This document shows positions 58,427 through 64,000 of a stretch of DNA of 64,000 nucleotides, in pieces (within the stretch, counting starts at the first letter, position 1; each line of letters opens with the position of its first letter). The stretch spans positions 310,001 to 374,000 of the forward strand of contig NZ_JAATJE010000001.1 of the NCBI RefSeq assembly GCF_011927695.1, read 5' to 3'. Under the pieces are notes generated by a model. It was given only the letters and a program-made list of their open reading frames with translations, was not told where the DNA came from and made no database searches. The position numbers and the translations under genes are program-made. The DNA comes from Sphingomonas jejuensis. Lineage in GTDB: Bacteria > Pseudomonadota > Alphaproteobacteria > Sphingomonadales > Sphingomonadaceae.

Positions 58427-59437
58427 GTGGCGGTGATGAACATCCGCGAGGCGATCACGCGCACGCTCGCCGCCGAGATGGAGCGAGACGAAAGCATCAT
58501 CGTGCTGGGTGAGGACGTGGTCGGCGGCGCCGGCACCGCGGGCGGGCAGGAGGCGATCGGCGGCATCTGGGGCACCACGCCCGGCCTGTTCGCCAAGTTC
58601 GGGCCGGACCGCGTCATCGACACGCCGATCAGCGAAAGCGCGATCGTGGGTGCGGCGGCGGGCGCGGCGCTCGCCGGCAAACGACCCGTGGCCGAGCTGA
58701 TGTTCGCGGACTTCGTGGGCGTCAGCCTGGACCAGCTGTGGAACCAGATGGGCAAGTTCCGCTACATGTTCGGCGGCAAGACCAGGTGCCCGGCCGTTGT
58801 CCGCCTGATCTACGGCGCGGGCATGAACGCGGCCGCGCAGCACAGCCAGTCAGTCTATGCGATGATGACGGCGATGCCGGGGCTGAAGACCGTGCTGCCG
58901 ACGACGCCGGCCGATGCGAAGGGCCTGCTGACCGAGGCGCTGCGCGGCGACGACCCGGTCATGTTCTTCGAACACAAGGCGCTTTACGGCGTGAAGGGCG
59001 AGGTGCCCGACGGCGACCACCGCCAGCGCTTCGGCGAGGCGCGCATGGTGCGGGAGGGCGGCGACGTGACGATCGTCACCTGTGGCCGAATGGTGAGCTT
59101 CTCCGAAAAGGCATGCGACAAGCTGAACGCCGACGGCATCGGCGTCGACCTCATCGACCTGCGCACCACCAGCCCGCTCGACGAGGAAGCGATCCTCGAT
59201 TCCGTCGAACAGACCGGCCGGCTGGTGGTGGTGGATGAAAGCCCGCCGCGCTGCTCGCTCGCGTCCGACATCGCCTCCATCGTGGCGGCCAAGGCCTTTT
59301 CCAGCCTGAAGGCGCCGCCGCAGATGGTGACGGGGCCGCACGCGCCGATCCCCTTCGCGCGCGAGCTGGAGCGGGCCTGGGTGCCGTCGCCGGGCAAGAT
59401 CGAGAACGCGGTCCGCCAGGCGCTGGCATACCGATAG
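58427..59437 (+). CDS. acoB: Thiamine-diphosphate E1 beta subunit, AcoB-like
   Basis: The 336-residue partner of AcoA starts at a GTG three bases after the acoA stop. It has the transketolase-like central domain (LGEDVVGGAGTAGGQ, DTPISESAIVGAAAGAALAG) and C-terminal domain (TCGRMVSFSEKACDKL). Together with acoA it forms the alpha2beta2 E1. Confidence 0.94.
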   Translation: MAVMNIREAITRTLAAEMERDESIIVLGEDVVGGAGTAGGQEAIGGIWGTTPGLFAKFGPDRVIDTPISESAIVGAAAGAALAGKRPVAELMFADFVGVSLDQLWNQMGKFRYMFGGKTRCPAVVRLIYGAGMNAAAQHSQSVYAMMTAMPGLKTVLPTTPADAKGLLTEALRGDDPVMFFEHKALYGVKGEVPDGDHRQRFGEARMVREGGDVTIVTCGRMVSFSEKACDKLNADGIGVDLIDLRTTSPLDEEAILDSVEQTGRLVVVDESPPRCSLASDIASIVAAKAFSSLKAPPQMVTGPHAPIPFARELERAWVPSPGKIENAVRQALAYR

Positions 59438-59450
59438 GGGGGAGGGGACG

Positions 59451-60881
59451 ATGGCCAAGCTGAAGCCCTTCACCATGCCCAAATGGGGCATCGAGATGAG
59501 CGAGGGCACCGTTGCCGAATGGATGGTGGCGGAGAACGCGCCCTTCACCAAGGGCACCGTGCTGACGCTGATCGAGACGGACAAGATCACCAACGAGGTC
59601 GAGGCGGAGGCGGACGGCCGCTTCGTGAAGCTGATTGCCAAGCCGGGCGACACCGTGCAGGTCGGCGCGCTGCTGGCGGTGCTGTCGGACGGCGGCGAGG
59701 CAAGCCAGGCGGAGATCGACGCGCTGATCGCCGGCTTCGTGCAGGCGGACACGAGCTTCACCGGCGACGATGCCACGCCCGCGCCCGCACCGGCCCCCAC
59801 GCCGCCGCCGCCACCTGTGCCCGCCGCGCCGCCGATCCCCGACGGTGTTGCGATCAGCCCGGCCGCGCGCGCGCAGGCGCAGGCAGCGGGCGTCGATGTC
59901 TCCGCCATCCACGGCAGCGGCCGCGGCGGCCGGATCACGGCACAGGATGTCGACCAGGCCGCACGGCCGGACACGGCGCCAAAGCTGGTGGGCAGCTTCC
60001 CGAGCAGCCCGAGCGACGGCCCTTATGCGTCGCCGATGGCGCGGCGGCTGTCCGTGCTGCACGACGTCGCGCTCGACGGCCTCAGCGGGACGGGCCCCAA
60101 GGGCCGCATCCGCAAGGCCGACGTGCTGGCGGCGGTGGACGCGCGCACGCCGGTGCCCTCTGCGTCACCGGCGCCAGCGCCGAGCGCGGCGCCGGTGCCG
60201 GCGCCGGTCGCGTCAGGTGACGTCGACGTGCTGCCGATGTCGTCCATGCGGCGCACCATCGCGCGGCGGCTGACGGAAGCGAAGCAGATCATCCCGCACT
60301 TCTACGTGCGGCGGCGGGTGCGTGCCGACCGGCTGCTCGCGCTGCGATCGGCGGCGCAGGGCAAGCGGCCGAGCGTGAACGATTATCTGGTAAAGGCCTG
60401 CGGCCTTGCGCTGATGGAGGTGCCGGCGGTGAACGTGCAGGTGCACGGGCACGAGATCCACCGCTTCGGCCGCGCCGACATCGCGGTGGCGGTGGCGACC
60501 GAGAAGGGGCTGGTCACCCCGATCGTGACCGGGGCCGAAGGGCGCAGCGTTGCCGACATCTCCGTCGTCATGGCCGCACTGGCGCAGCGCGCGCGCGCAG
60601 GCCAGTTGAAGGCGGAGGAGTTCACCGGCGGCAGCTTCTCGCTCTCCAATCTCGGCGGCTTCGGCGTGGAGCAGTTCGACGCGATCATCAATCCGCCGCA
60701 GGGCGCGATCCTGGCCGTCGGCACCGCGCGGCCCGAGCCGATCGACGACGACGGCGCGATCCGCATCGTGCCGGTGCTGCACCTCAGCCTGTCATGCGAT
60801 CACCGCGCGATCGACGGCGCGGACGGCGGCCGCTTCATGGCCGCGCTCGCCAACCTCCTCGAGCATCCCGAACTGCTGTGA
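59451..60881 (+). CDS. acoC: Dihydrolipoamide acyltransferase (E2) with two subunit-binding domains
   Basis: The 476-residue E2 has an N-terminal lipoyl domain (Lys45 in LIETDKITNEV), a Pro/Ala linker (about 108-128), two peripheral subunit-binding segments (about 135-168 with SGRGGRITAQDV, and 193-228 with TGPKGRIRKADV) and a catalytic domain (about 260-476) with the CAT-like DHRAIDGADG (His451, Asp455). Two binding domains are unusual; most E2s have one. No E3 (lipoamide dehydrogenase) gene is in the window. It ends the operon. Confidence 0.92.
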   Translation: MAKLKPFTMPKWGIEMSEGTVAEWMVAENAPFTKGTVLTLIETDKITNEVEAEADGRFVKLIAKPGDTVQVGALLAVLSDGGEASQAEIDALIAGFVQADTSFTGDDATPAPAPAPTPPPPPVPAAPPIPDGVAISPAARAQAQAAGVDVSAIHGSGRGGRITAQDVDQAARPDTAPKLVGSFPSSPSDGPYASPMARRLSVLHDVALDGLSGTGPKGRIRKADVLAAVDARTPVPSASPAPAPSAAPVPAPVASGDVDVLPMSSMRRTIARRLTEAKQIIPHFYVRRRVRADRLLALRSAAQGKRPSVNDYLVKACGLALMEVPAVNVQVHGHEIHRFGRADIAVAVATEKGLVTPIVTGAEGRSVADISVVMAALAQRARAGQLKAEEFTGGSFSLSNLGGFGVEQFDAIINPPQGAILAVGTARPEPIDDDGAIRIVPVLHLSLSCDHRAIDGADGGRFMAALANLLEHPELL

Positions 60882-60925
60882 GCGCAGCTGCGGCGGATGC
60901 CCGCGGAGGTGGCGATCGCCGCCGG

Positions 60926-61687
60926 TCAGAAGGGGCGGATGGTGACGCCGTTGTCGACCACCAGCTCGGCCCCGTTGACGAAGCGCGATTCATCGGAGGC
61001 CAGGAAGACGATCATCGCGGCGACGTCGCGCGGGTGGCCGGGCGTGCCGGGCGGCAGCACGCCGTCGGGAATGTCCTTCACCTGGCCGACGCGCCCCTCC
61101 GCCGCCTGCACCATCGGCGTCTCGATCGCGCCCGGGTGCACGGAGTTGCAGCGGATCTTGTAGCCCTTTTCCTGGCACATCACCGCGACCGACTTGGTCA
61201 TCGCGCGCACCGCGCCCTTGGCGGCGGAATAGGCGAAGAAGATCGGGTAGCCGAGCAGCGCGCCGGTCGACGACATGTTGATGATCGACCCGCCGTCGTT
61301 GCGGTTCATCAGCGGGATCGCGTGCTTGCAGCCCAGGAACACGCCGTCGCTCATCACGCTGTTGACCCAGCGATACTGCTCCAGCGTGGTGCCCTCGACA
61401 TCGGCGTTCAGCACGACGCCGGCATTGTTGACCAGGATGTCGAGCCGGCCGAAGCGCTGTTCGATCTCACCCATCACCCGCTGCCAGTCGTCTTCGGACG
61501 CCACGTCGAGCGCCAGCGCGACGGCGCCCTCGCCGATCCGGTCGGCGGTCGCCCGCGCGGTTTCCTGCCGCACGTCGGTTACCACCACCGTCGCGCCTTC
61601 CGCCGCCAGCGCCTCGCAATCGGCGGCCCCCAGGCCCGATCCGCCGCCGGTCACCAGCGCCACCTTTCCGTTCACCCGTCCCATCAT
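60926..61687 (-). CDS. SDR family oxidoreductase
   Basis: The 253-residue short-chain dehydrogenase has TGGGSGLGAADCEAL, the NNAGVV motif, the catalytic Ser in NMSSTGALLG and YSAAKGA. The sequence resembles cyclopentanol and hydroxysteroid dehydrogenases. It is convergent with acoC (44-base gap) and divergent from the ferredoxin gene, with GGAGAGAG before its ATG. It likely oxidises a hydroxyl of the same substrate class. Confidence 0.92.
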   Translation of the reverse strand: MMGRVNGKVALVTGGGSGLGAADCEALAAEGATVVVTDVRQETARATADRIGEGAVALALDVASEDDWQRVMGEIEQRFGRLDILVNNAGVVLNADVEGTTLEQYRWVNSVMSDGVFLGCKHAIPLMNRNDGGSIINMSSTGALLGYPIFFAYSAAKGAVRAMTKSVAVMCQEKGYKIRCNSVHPGAIETPMVQAAEGRVGQVKDIPDGVLPPGTPGHPRDVAAMIVFLASDESRFVNGAELVVDNGVTIRPF

Positions 61688-61755
61688 CTCTCTCCTTCAT
61701 TGTTGTTGTTAAAATGTCGCGGCCAGCCGGCGGCCCGACTGTCATGGAGCCCTGA

Positions 61756-62073
61756 ATGACAAGCCACCCTGTTGTCGCGATCGACGATCTGCCGGAAGGC
61801 ACCAACCGCGCCTTCGACGTTGGCGGCCGATCGGTGCTGGTGTGCCGCACCAAATCGGGCGTGTTCGCGGTGGAGAATATGTGCAGCCATGCGCTGGCGC
61901 ATCTCGAAGGCGGCAAGATGAAGGGCGTCCATCTCTTCTGCCCGCTGCACGGCGTGCGGTTCGACATGCGCACGGGCGAACCCAGCGGCACGCTGACCAA
62001 GAAGCCGATCCCCGTCTACCCCGCTCAGGTGGACGGCGGCACCATCATGGTCGACCTGCCTGACGGGTCGTGA
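61756..62073 (+). CDS. Rieske [2Fe-2S] ferredoxin
   Basis: The 105-residue small Rieske protein has ligands Cys43/His45 (NMCSHALAHLEGG) and Cys62/His65 (FCPLHGVRFD). It is the kind of ferredoxin that feeds electrons to three-component Rieske oxygenases. The oxygenase lies 4.3 kb away in the same direction, with the aco genes and an opposite SDR gene between. No ferredoxin reductase is in the window. Confidence 0.93.
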   Translation: MTSHPVVAIDDLPEGTNRAFDVGGRSVLVCRTKSGVFAVENMCSHALAHLEGGKMKGVHLFCPLHGVRFDMRTGEPSGTLTKKPIPVYPAQVDGGTIMVDLPDGS

Positions 62074-62108
62074 CGAGCCGATCGGAGCCACCTTTCCCGA
62101 AACAGAAA

Positions 62109-62128
62109 AAAACAAGAATGATTGTTTG
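62109..62128. promoter_or_regulatory. Second operator-like palindrome with adjacent promoter
   Basis: AAAACAAGAATGATTGTTTG is an imperfect palindrome (seven of ten pairs) closely matching the site at 54459-54478. TTGACT (62129-62134) abuts it as a possible -35 box, with TAGGAC (62150-62155) as a weak -10 at short spacing. The acyl-CoA synthetase gene starts at 62226. Confidence 0.55.
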
Positions 62129-62225
62129 TTGACTTGAACTAGGCTCGCATAGGACGAAGCGCAAGCGGCCACCGCGACAAGACTCCATGGAGCAGCGTCG
62201 CCGCCCGATCAGGAGAGGAAGCGAC

Positions 62226-63860
62226 GTGGACCAGCCAGTTTTCACCATGGGTGAGATGATCCGATCGGGTGCGGAACGCTGGCCCGACCGGGACGCGCTG
62301 ATCTTCCCCGACCGCCGCCTCACCTACCAGGAGCTGAACCGGTCGGCGCGCCGCTGGGCAAAGCTGTTCATCGCGCTGGGTGTGGAGCCGGGGCAGAATG
62401 TCGGCATCCTGCTGCCGACCTCGCTTGAGTTTATCCAGGCGTTCTACGGCATCGCCATGGCCGGCGGCGTCGCGGTGCCCGTCAACGCGCGGTACCAGGC
62501 GCATGAGCTGAGCTACTTGGTCAAGAACGCCGAACTGGTCGTGCTCGTCACCACCGGACAGGTCACCGACAATCTCGATTTCGGTAAGCGGCTGGTGTCC
62601 GCGCTGCCCTCGCTGCCGAACGCGACCGACAATCGCCGCCTCGCGATCGACGAGGCGCCGATGCTGCGCAGCGTAATCTGTCTCGACACCGGCTGCGCGC
62701 CCTACATGCTGCCGGTGGATCAGGGGCTCGCGTCCGGGGATGCGGTGACGGACGCTGAGGTCGACGCGCGGATCGATGCGGTGGATCCGGAAAGCACCGC
62801 GATGATCCTCTACACCTCCGGCACCACCGCCGATCCCAAGGGCGCGATGATCAGCCACCGGGGGCAGATCGGCAACAGCCGCAACCTCGGCAAGCGGTAC
62901 GAATGTGGGATCGACGATCGCGTCTGGTCGCCGCTCCCCATCTTCCACATCGCAGGCATCCTGCCGATGACGATGGTGCTGGATCTGGGCGGCGCCTACA
63001 TGACGATCCCGCATTTCGATCCGGGCGTCGCGCTCAAGATGCTGGGGCGGGAACGGGCGAGCGTCGCCTATCCCAGCTTCGTCACGATCATGCAGGACCT
63101 GATCACCCATCCCAGCTTTGCGACCACCGACCTGTCGGCGCTGCGCGTCATGAATTCCAACTTCGCGGTGCAGCCGGCGTGGATCAAGGAAGCGGTCGGC
63201 GCCGCGATGCCGCACACGATCCAGGTCGGCACCTACGGTCTGACGGAAGCAGCCGGCACGGTGTCCACCAGCCGCCTGTCCGACAGCTACGAGGTCAGGA
63301 CCGGCCGCTGCGGCGTTCCGCTGGACGATTGGGAGATCCGCATCGTCGATCCGGAAACGGGCGCCGATTGCGGAGCGGGCGAACGCGGCGAGATCGCGCT
63401 GCGCGGGCCGCACATGCTGCAGGGTTATTACCGCGCACCGGAAAAGACCGCGGAGTCGATCCGCGACGGCTGGTTCTACACCGGCGACATTGGATCGATC
63501 GATGCCGACGGCAACGTCATGTTCCATGGCCGCACGAAGGACATGCTGAAGGTCGGCGGCGAGAATGTCGGCGCGGCCGAGATCGAGGCCATGCTGCAGT
63601 CGCATCCGGCGGTGAAACTGGCGCAGGTCGTGGCGCTGCCGGACCCGCGCTATTCCGAAGTGCCGGCGGCGTTCGTAGAGCTGGTCGACCATGCCGGCGC
63701 GACGGAGGACGAGCTGATCGCGCACTGCAAGGGCAAGCTCGCCAGCTTCAAGATCCCACGCCATGTGCGCATCGTGAAGAGCTGGCCGATGTCGACATCC
63801 AAGATCCAGAAGTTCCGGCTGCGCACCGAGCTGATCGCCGAGCTGGGGCTGGCCGACTGA
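62226..63860 (+). CDS. AMP-dependent acyl-CoA synthetase
   Basis: The 544-residue ANL ligase starts at a GTG with GGAGAGGAAG upstream. It has MILYTSGTTADPKGAMISH, the GTYGLTEAAG adenine motif, and GWFYTGDIGSIDADGN, KVGGENVGAAEIE and the C-terminal SKIQKFRLR with the adenylation lysine. It would activate an organic acid, possibly the entry acid of the island or a product of the Rieske/aco steps. The operator-like site upstream suggests control with the Rieske operon. Confidence 0.94.
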   Translation: MDQPVFTMGEMIRSGAERWPDRDALIFPDRRLTYQELNRSARRWAKLFIALGVEPGQNVGILLPTSLEFIQAFYGIAMAGGVAVPVNARYQAHELSYLVKNAELVVLVTTGQVTDNLDFGKRLVSALPSLPNATDNRRLAIDEAPMLRSVICLDTGCAPYMLPVDQGLASGDAVTDAEVDARIDAVDPESTAMILYTSGTTADPKGAMISHRGQIGNSRNLGKRYECGIDDRVWSPLPIFHIAGILPMTMVLDLGGAYMTIPHFDPGVALKMLGRERASVAYPSFVTIMQDLITHPSFATTDLSALRVMNSNFAVQPAWIKEAVGAAMPHTIQVGTYGLTEAAGTVSTSRLSDSYEVRTGRCGVPLDDWEIRIVDPETGADCGAGERGEIALRGPHMLQGYYRAPEKTAESIRDGWFYTGDIGSIDADGNVMFHGRTKDMLKVGGENVGAAEIEAMLQSHPAVKLAQVVALPDPRYSEVPAAFVELVDHAGATEDELIAHCKGKLASFKIPRHVRIVKSWPMSTSKIQKFRLRTELIAELGLAD

Positions 63861-63866
63861 TCGGGG

Positions 63867-63892
63867 GGCGGGCGACGCTCAGGCCGCCCGCC
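63867..63892. terminator. 8-bp GC hairpin between convergent genes
   Basis: GGCGGGCG (63867-63874) pairs perfectly with CGCCCGCC (63885-63892) over a 10-base loop. It lies between the ligase stop (63860) and the end of the convergent partial gene (63903), so it could end transcription from both sides. No T tract is seen. Confidence 0.6.
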
Positions 63893-63902
63893 TGCCCACT
63901 AG

Positions 63903-64000
63903 TCAGGGAAGCGAGCGGAAGAAGCTCAGCTTCATGTCCTCGGCCAGGCATTCCAGGATCGGCGGCACCAGCCGGTCGTGGAAGTCGATCGACATGTGCG
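63903..64000 (-). CDS. C-terminal end of an unidentified protein
   Basis: The last 32 codons of a minus-strand gene read HMSIDFHDRLVPPILECLAE then DMKLSFFRSLP and a stop. The helical, acidic and aromatic mix looks like real coding sequence. A longer overlapping frame (63748-63951) gives a less convincing, Gly/Pro/Arg-rich peptide. The family cannot be told from this much. Confidence 0.45.
   Translation of the reverse strand, partial: HMSIDFHDRLVPPILECLAEDMKLSFFRSLP

Noticed and set aside
57452-60881. Calling the complex pyruvate dehydrogenase of central metabolism
   Set aside because: It lies in a Rieske oxygenase operon under a local TetR gene and lacks E3, so a dedicated catabolic role is more likely. 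Substrate remains open.
34223-63860. A transferred genomic island with integrase, tRNA site or flanking repeats
   Set aside because: No integrase, transposase, tRNA gene or boundary repeat is visible, and base composition looks like the rest of the window. The word island here describes function only.

Overview
The window looks like a chromosomal segment of a high-GC alphaproteobacterium, most likely a sphingomonad (Sphingomonas, Novosphingobium or a relative). This is an inference from uniformly GC-rich coding sequence, frequent GTG/TTG starts, the cpa/tad order, a TonB-dependent receptor beside catabolic genes and many CoA-linked degradation enzymes. There are no rRNA, tRNA, CRISPR, insertion-sequence or phage genes.

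Left part (1-32 kb), mostly core genes. A TraB/GumN-type exported protein is followed by glyQ-glyS and ppdK. A minus-strand Tad/Flp pilus operon runs cpaA-cpaB-cpaC-cpaD-cpaE-tadB-tadC (14.7 to 7.7 kb) but lacks the ATPase gene cpaF/tadA and any pilin gene. Next come a D-amino-acid-oxidase-like flavoprotein, a glutathione S-transferase, an aldo/keto reductase divergent from a TetR gene that is coupled to a Tat-exported alpha/beta hydrolase, and the minus-strand ispH-thrB-rnhA group. A tandem glycine riboswitch precedes gcvT-gcvH-gcvPA-gcvPB, closed by a 12-bp GC hairpin. A Tat-signal SDR, a DMT transporter, mmsA and a small exported protein follow. At 32.35-34.18 kb an SLC13-type permease is split by two indels.

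Right part (34-64 kb), a catabolic island for an unidentified, probably cyclic and hydrophobic, substrate. Units in order: thiolase and MaoC-like protein (minus); a paired acyl-CoA dehydrogenase (two subunits) and an NmrA-type reductase; a TonB-dependent receptor behind a structured leader, followed by a KstD-like flavoprotein, SDR, Spinster-type MFS carrier, NTF2-like protein and enoyl-CoA hydratase; a TetR gene divergent from a split MaoC hydratase pair and an acyl-CoA ligase; a class III CoA-transferase, DUF35 protein and Ltp2-like thiolase homologue (minus); a ThuA-domain protein; then a second TetR gene divergent from SDR-SDR-Rieske oxygenase-acoA-acoB-acoC; finally an SDR (minus), a Rieske ferredoxin and a second acyl-CoA ligase.

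How they may work together (inference): the receptor and MFS carrier import the substrate. The flavoprotein, SDRs and Rieske oxygenase oxidise a ring. Ligases or the CoA-transferase activate acids, and the dehydrogenase pair, the MaoC pair and the Ltp2/DUF35 pair shorten a branched side chain as in actinobacterial steroid degradation. The AcoAB/E2 complex may cleave an alpha-hydroxyketone or 2-oxo acid intermediate. A 20-bp palindrome repeated upstream of the SDR/Rieske/aco operon and of the second ligase, with a half copy in the tetR promoter, suggests one TetR regulon. E3 and a ferredoxin reductase are absent and must come from elsewhere.
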